DNA of 48,831 bases, from the NCBI GenBank assembly GCA_949300485.1, contig CASGEL010000011.1:1-48831 (forward strand), given 5' to 3'. The position numbers were made by a program, and so were the translations under genes. Position 1 is the first letter of the stretch; each line of letters opens with the position of its first letter. Below are positions 7,692 through 17,099 of this stretch, piece by piece. A model generated the notes under the pieces. That model ran no database searches. It saw only the letters and a program-made list of their open reading frames with translations, and was not told where the DNA came from. Origin of the DNA: an uncultured bacterium. GTDB taxonomy: Bacteria; Cyanobacteriota; Vampirovibrionia; Gastranaerophilales; Gastranaerophilaceae.

Positions 7692-8057
7692 ATGAAAAAG
7701 ATCTTATTAAATTTATTAGCAATTTCAACTATATTTGCAGGTATATCTCCAGCCTTTGCTTACCCATACGGATACCTTGAAACTCCAAACGGAGGAAATT
7801 CAAATTTTAGACCAATAATGCAACAAAAATTTGAAAAAGAAGAATCTCTGGATTTTATAAATAACCCTGAAGAATATAAAGAAAAAAGAGAGAAAAAGGA
7901 TGCTATACTAGATTATCAGGAGGGAAAAACTACAGAAGTACCTGAATTTCTAAAACCAAAAATCAATATCCAAAATTCCACCCCGGGCGCTAATTCTAAT
8001 ATGCAATTTGTTAAAGACGAAAACGGACAAATCAGAATAAAAGGCAGCACGCCTTAA
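7692..8057 (+). CDS. Small secreted protein of unknown function
   Basis: A 121-residue protein with a classical signal peptide: MKK start, hydrophobic core to about residue 18, and probable cleavage after PAFA (residue 23). The mature part is hydrophilic, rich in Asn, Pro, Glu and Lys, and has no cysteine, which suggests an unstructured or loosely folded exported protein. The ATG at 7692 follows AAAAAAGGAG. It has its own promoter and is closed by a bidirectional terminator. I do not recognise a family. Confidence 0.75.
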   Translation: MKKILLNLLAISTIFAGISPAFAYPYGYLETPNGGNSNFRPIMQQKFEKEESLDFINNPEEYKEKREKKDAILDYQEGKTTEVPEFLKPKINIQNSTPGANSNMQFVKDENGQIRIKGSTP

Positions 8058-8073
8058 ATTTTATAAAAATACT

Positions 8074-8109
8074 AAAAAAAAGTTCCTGCTGGTGGCAGGA
8101 ACTTTTTTA
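8074..8109. terminator. Bidirectional terminator between the secreted protein and nrdJ
   Basis: AGTTCCTGC pairs with GCAGGAACT across the loop TGGTG, with an A run before and a T run after. It can serve both convergent genes. Confidence 0.85.
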
Positions 8110-8129
8110 GTACAATCATTGTAATTAAG

Positions 8130-10175
8130 CTATGAACACCCTGAATATCCGCAGTTTAAACAAATGAAACAACCCTCAGCCATTTCTATTGTATTTCCAC
8201 ATTCAGGACAAGTGATTTTTTTAATTTCACCTGTAGGATTGTATTCTTCAGCACTCTCTTTTTTATTTAAAACTTCAGGCTTTGATTCTACAGTCTTAAC
8301 CTCTTCGATTTCAACTTTTGCTTCTTTCTTTTTATCATCAAGATTCATCGGCTGGAATTGACGAGAATTATTCCTATATACTGTTATACCTTTTAAATTA
8401 TTTTTATAAGCAAGAATATAAGCTTCCTTTATATCCTCTCTAGTTGCTGATTCAACAAAATTTACTGTTTTTGAAACAGCATTATCTGTATGTAACTGAA
8501 ATGCTGCCTGCATTTTTACATGCCAGTACGGAGAAACATCATGTGCTGTTGCAAATATCTGTTTAACCTCATCAGAAACTCCTGCCACATGTGCAATTGT
8601 ACCTTCTTTTGCAATCTGGGACATTAGCTCATCTGAGTATAAACCATGAGAGACCATATAATCCTTGAATATCGGGTTAACTTCAAGCATTTCAGTTCCG
8701 TCCATAATCAAGCGAGAAAAAACCAAACCGAATAACGGTTCTACACCGCCAGAAGCTCCAGCTATCATTGATATTGTACCGGTTGGAGCAATACATGTTG
8801 TTGTCGCATTTCTTAAACCGAATTCTTTGATATCGTCATCCAGCTTTGCCCACATGTCATCAGAAATTTTACCGGCAGATTTGCCTTTAAACTTGTTATA
8901 AAGATAATGATCCTGATCATAGATACTGCCTTTGAAATTATTAAAACTTCCTCTTTCTTTAGCAAGCTCAATAGACTCTGTTTTCGAAATATAATCAATA
9001 AATTCCATAACCTGACCTGCAAGTTTTGTCCCTGCTTCTGAGTTATATGAAATTCCCATTTTCATAAGCATATCAGCCCAGCCCATAACACCAAGTCCGA
9101 TTTTTCTGTTATTTTGAACCATATGAGAAATTTGCGGAAGCGGATAATTATTAACAGCAATAACATTATCCAAAAATCTCATAGCAGTTCTTGTTGTTTC
9201 CTCCAACAAATCCCAATCAACTTCCCAGCCTTTTTCGCCTTGCTTCATCATCAAACCAAGATTTATTGAACCTAAGTTACAAGCTTCATAAGGCAACAAT
9301 GGAACCTCTCCGCATGGATTAGTTGATTCTATAGCTCCAACCAACGGAGTAGGATTATCAGCATTCATCTTGTCAATAAATACAATTCCTGGCTCGCCAT
9401 TTCTCCAGGCTCCATCAACGATCAAATCAAATACTTTTTTAGCACTCATTTTGCCAACAACTTCATTGTTTTGAGGATTGATTAAATCATAATCGGTTCC
9501 GTTCAAATAAGCTTCCATAAACTTATCTGTTATGGCTACTGATATATTAAAATTATTTAACTTATTATTATCAGATTTACAATTAATAAATTCCAAAATA
9601 TCAGGGTGATCAACACGAAGAATCCCCATGTTTGCGCCACGTCTTGTTCCGCCTTGTTTAACAGCTTCAGTAGCGGCATTAAATACTTCCATAAATGAAA
9701 CAGGACCTGAAGATACACCCATTGTTGATCTTACTACACTGTTTTTAGGTCTTAATCTAGAAAATGAAAAACCTGTTCCTCCGCCTGACTTATGAATTAA
9801 TGCAGTATTTTTTACTGTTTCAAAAATACCTTCCAAGCTGTCTTCAACAGGCAATACAAAACATGCTGCCAATTGCCCCAACTCTCTTCCTGCATTCATC
9901 AATGTAGGAGAATTTGGCATAAAATATCTGTTTGTTATAGCTTTATAAAACCTGTCTGACAAAATTTTTACATCATCTTGAGATTTTCCAAACTGTAAAT
10001 CTCCTGAAGCGATTGTATCTGCAACTCTACGAAACATATCCTGAGGTTTTTCAACACAATTCCCATCTTTATCTCTTTTTAAATATCTTTTTTCTAAAAC
10101 CTTTATCGCATTTTCCGATAAATTCAACGACTCTTCTACACATGCACTGCTTGAATCTGACACATTAACCTCCAT
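8130..10175 (-). CDS. nrdJ: Class II (adenosylcobalamin-dependent) ribonucleoside-diphosphate reductase
   Basis: A 681-residue enzyme that makes deoxyribonucleotides using a thiyl radical generated from coenzyme B12, so it works with or without oxygen. Visible motifs are FMPNSPTLMNAG, LAACFVLP with redox Cys105, STNPCGE with the radical Cys288 flanked by N286 and E290, then EACNLGSINLG, and CIAPTGTIS further on. The C-terminus has a Cys-rich tail with TCPECG, CFICLNCG and a final CS, typical for thiol exchange or metal binding. No ATP-cone domain precedes the catalytic barrel, so it probably lacks the usual N-terminal activity switch. A 6-bp hairpin (10214-10231) lies in the leader. No cobalamin riboswitch could be recognised. 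Confidence 0.95.
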   Translation of the reverse strand: MEVNVSDSSSACVEESLNLSENAIKVLEKRYLKRDKDGNCVEKPQDMFRRVADTIASGDLQFGKSQDDVKILSDRFYKAITNRYFMPNSPTLMNAGRELGQLAACFVLPVEDSLEGIFETVKNTALIHKSGGGTGFSFSRLRPKNSVVRSTMGVSSGPVSFMEVFNAATEAVKQGGTRRGANMGILRVDHPDILEFINCKSDNNKLNNFNISVAITDKFMEAYLNGTDYDLINPQNNEVVGKMSAKKVFDLIVDGAWRNGEPGIVFIDKMNADNPTPLVGAIESTNPCGEVPLLPYEACNLGSINLGLMMKQGEKGWEVDWDLLEETTRTAMRFLDNVIAVNNYPLPQISHMVQNNRKIGLGVMGWADMLMKMGISYNSEAGTKLAGQVMEFIDYISKTESIELAKERGSFNNFKGSIYDQDHYLYNKFKGKSAGKISDDMWAKLDDDIKEFGLRNATTTCIAPTGTISMIAGASGGVEPLFGLVFSRLIMDGTEMLEVNPIFKDYMVSHGLYSDELMSQIAKEGTIAHVAGVSDEVKQIFATAHDVSPYWHVKMQAAFQLHTDNAVSKTVNFVESATREDIKEAYILAYKNNLKGITVYRNNSRQFQPMNLDDKKKEAKVEIEEVKTVESKPEVLNKKESAEEYNPTGEIKKITCPECGNTIEMAEGCFICLNCGYSGCS

Positions 10176-10213
10176 AATCTGATTAAATTTAAAATATTAA
10201 AAGTCCCAAAATC

Positions 10214-10231
10214 GGCATGCTCCGACATGCC
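10214..10231 (-). other. Small hairpin in the nrdJ leader
   Basis: GGCATG and CATGCC pair around a six-base loop. On the minus strand it is not followed by a T run, so it is not a clear terminator for nrdJ. On the plus strand TTTTAT follows, which could be a weak terminator. Confidence 0.3.
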
Positions 10232-10320
10232 TTTTATAAAATTGTACTACAGCACAAAAAGTCAATGCAATAAAATTATCAAAAACTCAACATATTTTGT
10301 AATGTTTTTTATTTGTAATA

Positions 10321-10363
10321 TTGACCACAAAGAGAATACATTTATAACTTTTTATGTTATCCT
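10321..10363 (+). promoter_or_regulatory. Promoter region of the peptide-transporter operon
   Basis: TTGACC (10321-10326) is followed after 16 bases by TATAAC (10343-10348). In addition an extended -10 box TGTTATCCT (10355-10363) lies exactly six bases before the ATG at 10370, which would give a leaderless transcript. No ribosome site precedes this start codon. Confidence 0.45.
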
Positions 10364-10369
10364 AAAAGC

Positions 10370-12211
10370 ATGACAAGGAGAGGTTTTAGGGTTTTATTTG
10401 TTATATTATTAGCAGCTCTTTTATGTAAGGGGTGTCTGGTTAAAGATGTGCCGGAATCCGAAATTTCAAAAAAAACAATAGAAAATAATTCAATAAATAT
10501 AGACTACCCTGCACCTAAAAACGTAACTTTAAACGGAATTGACTATTTGCAATCACAAGCTCCTATCGGGAAGTTCGGAGGAGAGTTAATAGCTTCTACC
10601 ATTGGAGAAGGTCCTAAAACTTTTAATCCATTCAACTGTAAAGATAATATTTCTTCTCTTATGGCAGGAATAATGTACGATGGATTGTTATCATCCGATC
10701 CTATAACAGGACAACCCATTCCAAAACTTGCAAAGTCCTTTTCAATATCTGAAAACGGAAAGGATTATACAATAAAACTAAGACATGGAATAAAATGGAC
10801 TGATGGAAAACCTATAACAGCCGATGATGTTATTTTTACATGGAATGATATAATTTTTGCTGGCTTGGGAGATACTTCAACTAGAGATTCTATAATAATT
10901 GATGATAAACTGCCAACGGTAAAAAAAATAAATGACTATACAGTAGTCTTTTCTACACCTAAACCGTTTGCACCGTTTATCAGAATGTTATCAACACCCA
11001 TTGCACCAAAACATATTTTTATGCCTGCTACCAAAAAAGGCCCTGAGTATTTTGACTCTTTCCTATCAACAAATACTCAGCCAAAAGATTTTGTAACCTC
11101 AGGTGCTTTTAAGTTGAAAGAATACGTTCCGGCCCAAAGAGTTGTGTTTGAAAGAAATCCTAATTACTATGAAATAAATACAAAAGAACAAAAATTACCT
11201 TATCTTGATAAAGTAATTTATTTAATAGTCGGAGATTTAAATAATGAAGTACTAAAATTTGAGGCAAAGGAACTTGATGTAATTTCTCTTCAAGGCTCAA
11301 AAGTTGCAAGATATAAATCGTTAGAACCCCACTCTGACTTTAAATTATATAACCTTGGACCAAATACCGGCACGATGTATTTATCAATGAACTTAAACAA
11401 CAGAAAGAATGATAAAGGTCAATATTATGTGGATCCGATTAAACAAAAATGGTTTCAGGACTTAAATTTCAGAAAAGCCGTAGATTATGCAATAGATCGA
11501 AAAAGTATGGTTTTTAATATTGCAAACGGAATAGGTGCACCGTTATTTACAGCTGAAAGCCTTAACTCAATTTATCTGAATAAAAAGTTAAAACCATATG
11601 ACAAAGATATAAATAAATCAAAAGAGCTTTTGAAAAAATCAGGATTTTATACAGATAAAAAAGGAAGACTGTTTGATAAAGCCGGACATCGTGTAGAATT
11701 CAATCTATATACAAACGCAGGGAACAGTGAACGTGAAGCTATAGGCGTTATGGTAAAACAAGATCTTGAGGATCTTGGAATGAAAGTGAACTTCAAACCT
11801 ATTGAATTTAATTCTCTTGTTAATAAACTTGTAAGTACATTTGACTGGGATATGGTAATAATGGGATTAACAGGATCACCGCTCGAGCCGAACGGAGGTA
11901 AAAATGTTTGGCTCTCTGATGGTAGACTGCATATGTTTAATCAAAGAACACCTAAAGAAGGAAAAATAGGGATATTATCATGGGAAAAAGAATTAGACGA
12001 GATGTTTATAAAAGGAGCTCTGGCTACGAAATTTGAAGACAGAAAAAAATATTATGATAAATATCAAGAAATTGCCTACAATGAAAAACCTTTCATTTAC
12101 ATATATTCACCGGTAATAATTGTAGCAATAAGGGATAAATTTAAAAACATTTACCCTTCAAGCTTAAACGGAATTACTCATAACATTGAAGAAATATATA
12201 TCGGAGATTAA
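10370..12211 (+). CDS. Peptide ABC transporter substrate-binding lipoprotein (SBP family 5)
   Basis: A 613-residue OppA/DppA-type extracytoplasmic binding protein. It starts with Arg residues and a hydrophobic stretch ending in LLCKGC, where Cys22 is probably lipidated although Lys at -2 is unusual for a lipobox. Domain features include YDGLLSSDPITGQPIPKLAK, the family signature LRHGIKWTDGKPITADDV, FRKAVDYAIDRK and the C-terminal FIYIYSPV. It captures peptides or similar ligands for the two permeases encoded directly downstream. No Shine-Dalgarno precedes the ATG at 10370; an AAGGAG lies inside the coding start but has no start codon after it. Confidence 0.93.
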   Translation: MTRRGFRVLFVILLAALLCKGCLVKDVPESEISKKTIENNSINIDYPAPKNVTLNGIDYLQSQAPIGKFGGELIASTIGEGPKTFNPFNCKDNISSLMAGIMYDGLLSSDPITGQPIPKLAKSFSISENGKDYTIKLRHGIKWTDGKPITADDVIFTWNDIIFAGLGDTSTRDSIIIDDKLPTVKKINDYTVVFSTPKPFAPFIRMLSTPIAPKHIFMPATKKGPEYFDSFLSTNTQPKDFVTSGAFKLKEYVPAQRVVFERNPNYYEINTKEQKLPYLDKVIYLIVGDLNNEVLKFEAKELDVISLQGSKVARYKSLEPHSDFKLYNLGPNTGTMYLSMNLNNRKNDKGQYYVDPIKQKWFQDLNFRKAVDYAIDRKSMVFNIANGIGAPLFTAESLNSIYLNKKLKPYDKDINKSKELLKKSGFYTDKKGRLFDKAGHRVEFNLYTNAGNSEREAIGVMVKQDLEDLGMKVNFKPIEFNSLVNKLVSTFDWDMVIMGLTGSPLEPNGGKNVWLSDGRLHMFNQRTPKEGKIGILSWEKELDEMFIKGALATKFEDRKKYYDKYQEIAYNEKPFIYIYSPVIIVAIRDKFKNIYPSSLNGITHNIEEIYIGD

Positions 12212-12215
12212 GACT

Positions 12216-13187
12216 ATGGAAACTCTAAAATATATAATTAAAAGAATACTTCAAACAATACCGTTACTTATTATAGTATCGATAATAAGCTTTTTTATAA
12301 TAAGATTGTCACCGGTTGACCCTTTGGCTGAACTAAAATTAAATCCATCTATTTCTCCGGTTACGGTAGAAAGAGAAAGGCAACGTCTTGGACTGGACAA
12401 ACCTATTATTATCCAATACGGCAAATGGGCATATTCTTTTGTAAGAGGAGATTTGGGAGTAACTTCTACCGGAGAAAGAGTAAGCCAAAAACTGAAAGAA
12501 AGAATTCCTAATACCCTTCTTTTAACTTCAATAGTAATTCTATTAACCTGGATTGTCGGAGTTCCGTTAGGTATTATTGCTGCCGTTCACTGGAAAACAG
12601 CATTTGACAGAATACTTACGGTTTTAACAAGTATTGGAATGGCTATACCTTCATTTTTCTTTGCAGTACTGTTACTTTTATTCGCAGTTAAAACAGGTTG
12701 GTTTCCTATAGGAGGCTTAACCAGCCCAAACTTTGCAGATCTAAACTTTGGTCAAAAATTTATAGATATAGCATACCATCTAATATTACCTGTATTCGTT
12801 TTATTTACAATATCTTTGGCTAGCCTGCAGCGACAGATGAGAGCAAATATGCTTGATGTATTAGATAGTGATTACGTCAAATTTGCAAGAGCAAAAGGTC
12901 TGCCGGAATGGATTGTTATTTATAAACATGCCTTACGAAATGCAATTAATCCTATGATTACCCTTTTAGGATTTGAATTTGCTGGATTATTAAGCGGAGC
13001 AGCATTAACAGAATATGTTTTTCAGTATCCGGGACTCGGCAGACTTATTTTGGAAGCGGTTTTAAAATCTGATATAAATTTAGTAATGGCATCCTTGATG
13101 ATGGGGGCTGTTATGCTTGTAACCGGTAATTTAATTGCGGATATTCTTCTTATCATCACTGATCCGAGAATAAGGGTGAAATCATGA
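12216..13187 (+). CDS. Peptide ABC transporter permease, DppB type
   Basis: A 323-residue inner-membrane permease. I chose ATG at 12216 because GGAG lies nine bases upstream; a TTG at 12186 would overlap the previous gene and has no ribosome site. The N-terminal helix (TLKYIIKRILQTIPLLIIVS) and IIRLSPVDPLAEL are typical of DppB/OppB proteins. The ATPase-docking EAA loop reads DYVKFARAKGLPEWIVIYKH followed by ALRNAINP. It forms the membrane channel with the next gene, with which it overlaps by four bases (ATGA), implying coupled translation. Confidence 0.93.
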   Translation: METLKYIIKRILQTIPLLIIVSIISFFIIRLSPVDPLAELKLNPSISPVTVERERQRLGLDKPIIIQYGKWAYSFVRGDLGVTSTGERVSQKLKERIPNTLLLTSIVILLTWIVGVPLGIIAAVHWKTAFDRILTVLTSIGMAIPSFFFAVLLLLFAVKTGWFPIGGLTSPNFADLNFGQKFIDIAYHLILPVFVLFTISLASLQRQMRANMLDVLDSDYVKFARAKGLPEWIVIYKHALRNAINPMITLLGFEFAGLLSGAALTEYVFQYPGLGRLILEAVLKSDINLVMASLMMGAVMLVTGNLIADILLIITDPRIRVKS

Positions 13188-14251
13188 TAAAAGAAGTTTT
13201 ACAACAATTATGGAAAGATAAATTTGCAAGAGCTGCACTAATTATTCTGGGTTTTATTTACCTCTCATTATTATTTGCAGATTTTATTGCACCTTATACA
13301 AAAGATTTTTCCGACAGAACAATGGCTTATGTACCACCGTCAAAAATATTTACCATAGATGAAAACGGAAAACTATCAAAACCCTATACCTACAACTATA
13401 TTAGAGAATTTGATGAGGAAAATCTTTCCATAAAATATAAATTAGACAGAAGCAAAAAACATTATATTAAATTCTTTGTAAAAGGACAGTCCTATAAATT
13501 TTTAGGATTAATTCCTTCTAAAATACATCTGTTTACAACAGATAAAGAGGGCAGAATATTTCTTCTCGGCACTGATATAAACGGTCGGGATGTATTTTCC
13601 AGACTTCTGTTTGGAGGAAGAATTTCAATGACTATAGGATTTTTATCATTGTTTGTATTATTTCCTATAGGTCTTTTATATGGAGGAATTTCAGGATATT
13701 TTGGCGGAAAAATTGATATGATAATGATGAGGTTTGCAGAAGCAATTATGTCAATTCCAAGTTTTTATCTTCTAATTATTCTCGCTTCGATACTCCCATC
13801 AGGCATGACCAGTACTCAAAGGTTTTTGCTCATTGTAATAATTCTTGCTCTTATCGGCTGGGCAGGATTTGCAAGAGTTGTTCGAGGAATGGTTTTGTCA
13901 ATAAAAAACCAAGAATATGTTCAAGCAGCTCAAGCTATAGGAGCATCCAGATTAAGAATAATAATAAAACATATTCTTCCTCAGACTACAAGTTTTGTTA
14001 TTGTTGCGATGACATTATCTATTCCCTCTTACATACTTTCAGAATCCGGACTAAGTTTTCTAGGACTTGGAATTCAGCAGCCGGATGCAAGCTGGGGAAA
14101 TATGCTAAAAGAAGCCCAAGAATTCACAAATATTCTATACAGACCATGGCTGCTAACTCCTGGATTTTTAATTTTTGTATCAGTTTTGGCATTTAACCTG
14201 ATAGGTGATACTATAAGAGATGTCTTAGATCCTAAAAGTAAAGTACGCTAA
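13184..14251 (+). CDS. Peptide ABC transporter permease, DppC type, with an extracytoplasmic insert
   Basis: A 355-residue permease, longer than the usual 280-300 residues. TM1 lies near 16-33. About 70 extra residues (55-128), predicted extracytoplasmic, come before the conserved LLGTDINGRDVFSRLLFG. The docking loop is QEYVQAAQAIGASRLRIIIK followed by HILPQ. The C-terminus, LNLIGDTIRDVLDPK-like, is typical of the family. It pairs with the DppB-type permease to import peptides. No ATP-binding subunit gene follows, so the energy-coupling ATPases must be encoded elsewhere. Confidence 0.93.
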   Translation: MIKEVLQQLWKDKFARAALIILGFIYLSLLFADFIAPYTKDFSDRTMAYVPPSKIFTIDENGKLSKPYTYNYIREFDEENLSIKYKLDRSKKHYIKFFVKGQSYKFLGLIPSKIHLFTTDKEGRIFLLGTDINGRDVFSRLLFGGRISMTIGFLSLFVLFPIGLLYGGISGYFGGKIDMIMMRFAEAIMSIPSFYLLIILASILPSGMTSTQRFLLIVIILALIGWAGFARVVRGMVLSIKNQEYVQAAQAIGASRLRIIIKHILPQTTSFVIVAMTLSIPSYILSESGLSFLGLGIQQPDASWGNMLKEAQEFTNILYRPWLLTPGFLIFVSVLAFNLIGDTIRDVLDPKSKVR

Positions 14252-14274
14252 ATTTATTATTGGAGAACTACCAT

Positions 14275-14970
14275 ATGAAAAAGAATATTTTTAAACCTGC
14301 GAATGTACTTTCAATATGCATGATTTTGCTTGGAATATTTGTATTTTTGTTTATTCATCCATTTATATATTCCTATATAGGAATAATCGAACAGGGTAAA
14401 ACAAACGTAAGAAATACCAAATGGGACAAATTAGCTGTAAAATACTCTATTTTTAAAAAGCAAAAAAAATTCACAATAAATTCTGCTATTCCAAGTCTTA
14501 TCTTAAGTGAAGAATATGATACTGCTATTGAGTATTTTCAAAAGCTTGAAGATTTGAATATTGCAAATGAAAGAAATTATTATTTTGCATCATTTGCATA
14601 TGAACATAAAAAAGATTATGATAATGCTTTAAAATACGCTAAAAAATCAGGTGATAAATTTAGAGAAGCAAAAGTCTATATTAAAATGAAAGATTTTAAC
14701 AATGCTGAACAAATACTTAATACTTTATCAAAAGAAAGTCCTATAAAACCGAGAGTGTATTTGTATCAGGCTGAATTAAAAATGGGACAAAAAAAATGGC
14801 AAGAAGCAAATATTTCTATTAATAAATTCTTAAAAATCAATCCAAACAGCAAGGAAGCATTAAAAGTTAAAGCTGAAGTTTCAAAACAACTGGGAAATAC
14901 AAAAGATTATCAAAAATATACAAACAAAATAAAAAATATAGAAACAAAAATAGAAAACAGAATTAATTAA
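14275..14970 (+). CDS. Membrane-anchored TPR-like protein
   Basis: A 231-residue protein starting at the ATG at 14275, which follows GGAG by ten bases. One N-terminal membrane helix (about 13-35, LSICMILLGIFVFLF) anchors it. The rest is helical and shows tetratricopeptide-like repeats: EYDTAIEYFQKL, KDYDNALKYAKK, KDFNNAEQILNTL and KKWQEANISINKF with INPNSKEALK. TPR proteins are scaffolds for protein contacts. It sits 23 bases after the permease gene and may be co-transcribed with it. A link to peptide import is possible but unproven. Confidence 0.75.
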   Translation: MKKNIFKPANVLSICMILLGIFVFLFIHPFIYSYIGIIEQGKTNVRNTKWDKLAVKYSIFKKQKKFTINSAIPSLILSEEYDTAIEYFQKLEDLNIANERNYYFASFAYEHKKDYDNALKYAKKSGDKFREAKVYIKMKDFNNAEQILNTLSKESPIKPRVYLYQAELKMGQKKWQEANISINKFLKINPNSKEALKVKAEVSKQLGNTKDYQKYTNKIKNIETKIENRIN

Positions 14971-14980
14971 AAGGAAAAAT

Positions 14981-15721
14981 ATGGAAACGGCAATTGATAA
15001 ACTAACACATATAGTAAATTTAGAATACTTTATTAGAATAGCTGTAGCTGTAATCTTTGGATTTTGCATAGGTCTTGAACGAGAATTAACAAACAAATAT
15101 GCAGGATTAAGGACTCATATTTTAGTATGTCTGGGAGCATGTGTATTCACACTCATCTCAATTTACGGATTCCCGACATTTGCACCTGGAGATAATGTAA
15201 TAATAGACAATGCAACAGGAGTAAGAGATACTTCAAGGGTTGCGGCTCAAATTGTTACAGGTATAGGTTTTATCGGTGCAGGAACAGTTTTAAGAAATGG
15301 ACCTATAGTTTTAGGACTGACGACAGCTGCTACACTGTGGATTGCTGCAAGTATAGGTATGTCATGCGGAGCAGGAATGTTTGATATAGCGTTTGCTGGT
15401 ACAGTTTTATCTATATTAACTCTTGTTTCTGTAAGAGTTTTTGAAAGAAAAGTTCTTCCTACAAGTACCAAAATAACCAGCCGCATAAAAATCAATATAA
15501 TTTGTAATAACGAATATACACAAAAAATCCAAAAATATATTATTGAAAAATATCCAAATATCTCAGAACTTTCCACCAAACAATTAAAAGTAGACGAAAA
15601 CAGCACAAAAATAACATGTGTATTGGATATAATAAGCAGAAAGCCGATAAAAGACTTATACAGAGCTTTCAGTAATATTCAGGGAATCGAGTCTATATCT
15701 ATTCAAGAATGTTTGGAATAA
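14981..15721 (+). CDS. MgtC/SapB-family membrane protein
   Basis: A 246-residue protein. The N-terminal 140 residues hold four to five membrane helices with the family motifs GFCIGLERELTNKYAGLRTH, GIGFIGAGTVLR and GLTTAATLWIAASIG. The C-terminal domain (about 155-246) looks like a small alpha/beta, ACT-like cytoplasmic domain. MgtC proteins help cells cope with low magnesium and can restrain the F-type ATP synthase in pathogens; the role here is not known. It follows the TPR gene by ten bases with an AAAGGA site, so it is probably in the same operon. Confidence 0.9.
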   Translation: METAIDKLTHIVNLEYFIRIAVAVIFGFCIGLERELTNKYAGLRTHILVCLGACVFTLISIYGFPTFAPGDNVIIDNATGVRDTSRVAAQIVTGIGFIGAGTVLRNGPIVLGLTTAATLWIAASIGMSCGAGMFDIAFAGTVLSILTLVSVRVFERKVLPTSTKITSRIKINIICNNEYTQKIQKYIIEKYPNISELSTKQLKVDENSTKITCVLDIISRKPIKDLYRAFSNIQGIESISIQECLE

Positions 15722-15801
15722 GCAAAAAACCGTTACAAAGAACTTTACTTTGAAATGTCTTTAAGCTAGGATAAAACAAGAGTAAAGGGAGATAAAGAAA
15801 G

Positions 15802-16512
15802 TTGAAATATAAAAGAATTTTACTAAAGGTCAGCGGAGAGGCATTATTAGGAGAACAACAGTTTGGAATAGACCAGGCTCCTGTAAAAATGATTGCAGGA
15901 GAAATAAAAAAAGCAGTTGATGAAGGTGCACAGGTTGCAGTTGTAGTTGGCGGAGGAAATATCTTCCGAGGAATGAAAAACAGTGCAAAACTTGGAATGG
16001 ATCAAGCTTCCGGAGATTATGTCGGAATGCTTGCTACTGTAATGAATGCAATAGCATTGCAATGTGCTCTAAATCAAATTGGAGTTCAATGCAGGGTTCA
16101 ATCCGCAATTACAATCAATCAAGTTGCAGAACCTTATATAAGACATAGGGCAATCAGACATCTTGAAAAAGGAAGAGTTGTTATATTTGCCGCCGGAACT
16201 GGAAATCCTTTTTTCACAACAGATACCGCAGCAGCATTAAGAGCTTCCGAAATAAATGCAGATGCCATGCTTATGGCTAAAAATGGAGTTGATGGGGTTT
16301 ATACTGATGATCCTAATACAAATCCGAATGCTAAAAAACTTGAAACAATTACATATGATGACATCATTAAAAACGGATTAAAAGTTATGGATACATCAGC
16401 TTGTGCACTTTGCAAACAAAATAACATACCTATAGTTGTCTTTGATTTCAAAAAAGAAAACGGTATAAAAAATATCCTTGATGGTCAAAAATTAGGAACA
16501 TATATTAGTTAA
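15802..16512 (+). CDS. pyrH: UMP kinase
   Basis: A 236-residue hexameric amino-acid-kinase-fold enzyme that phosphorylates UMP to UDP, usually activated by GTP and inhibited by UTP. Motifs are [21 protein letters not shown], and [19 protein letters not shown], which binds UMP and ATP. The start is TTG at 15802, ten bases after GGGAG; no ATG fits the conserved MKYKRILLK beginning. It heads a pyrH-frr-cdsA-rnc-rpe run. The pyrH-frr-cdsA order is widely conserved and links pyrimidine supply, ribosome recycling and phospholipid synthesis. Confidence 0.97.
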   Translation: MKYKRILLKVSGEALLGEQQFGIDQAPVKMIAGEIKKAVDEGAQVAVVVGGGNIFRGMKNSAKLGMDQASGDYVGMLATVMNAIALQCALNQIGVQCRVQSAITINQVAEPYIRHRAIRHLEKGRVVIFAAGTGNPFFTTDTAAALRASEINADAMLMAKNGVDGVYTDDPNTNPNAKKLETITYDDIIKNGLKVMDTSACALCKQNNIPIVVFDFKKENGIKNILDGQKLGTYIS

Positions 16513-16532
16513 TTATACGAAAGAGGTAAAAA

Positions 16533-17099
16533 ATGACAGAATCGTTAGAAGAATTATTTTTGTTCGGAGAAGAAAAAATGGAAAAAGCAATTGCTCAATT
16601 GCAAAAAGAATTCAGTTCTATCCGTTCAGGACGTGCAAATCCCGGAATTTTAGATAAAGTTATTGTTGAATACTACGGAGCTCCGACACCTTTAAGACAA
16701 ATGTCACAAGTGTCAGTTCAAGACGGAACAACTCTTGTTATTACCCCTTACGATAAATCTATAATGAAAGAAATTGAAAAAGCGATAATTAAAGCTGAAA
16801 TAGGAATCACTCCAAACAGCGACGGTATTTGCATAAGATTAACTTTCCCGCCTCTAACGGAAGATAGAAGACGAGAAATTACAAAAGATGTAAAAAAACT
16901 CGGAGAAGATGCAAAAGTTGCAGTAAGAAATATCAGAAGAGATATGACCGATCAGCTAAAAAAAATTGAAAAGAATGAAAATCTTCCGGAAGATATGGTA
17001 AAAGATAATCAAGACAAAATCCAAAAGTTAACAGACAAATACACTGCTAATATTGATAATGCAGTAGCTGTTAAAGAAAAAGAGGTTATGACTGTATAA
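16533..17099 (+). CDS. frr: Ribosome recycling factor
   Basis: A 188-residue protein of the expected length. It splits post-termination ribosomes together with EF-G. Conserved segments are FSSIRSGRANPGILDKV, the beta-rich domain 2 with LVITPYDKS, and LTEDRRREITKDVKKLGEDAK followed by VAVRNIRRD in the helical tail. The ATG at 16533 follows AAGAGGT. The stop overlaps the next start (TAATG), a sign of translational coupling to cdsA. Confidence 0.97.
   Translation: MTESLEELFLFGEEKMEKAIAQLQKEFSSIRSGRANPGILDKVIVEYYGAPTPLRQMSQVSVQDGTTLVITPYDKSIMKEIEKAIIKAEIGITPNSDGICIRLTFPPLTEDRRREITKDVKKLGEDAKVAVRNIRRDMTDQLKKIEKNENLPEDMVKDNQDKIQKLTDKYTANIDNAVAVKEKEVMTV

Noticed and set aside
10176-10369. Possible cobalamin riboswitch upstream of nrdJ
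   Set aside because: A B12-dependent reductase makes one plausible, but there is no B12-box-like sequence and too little structure in 195 bases. Only a small hairpin was found.
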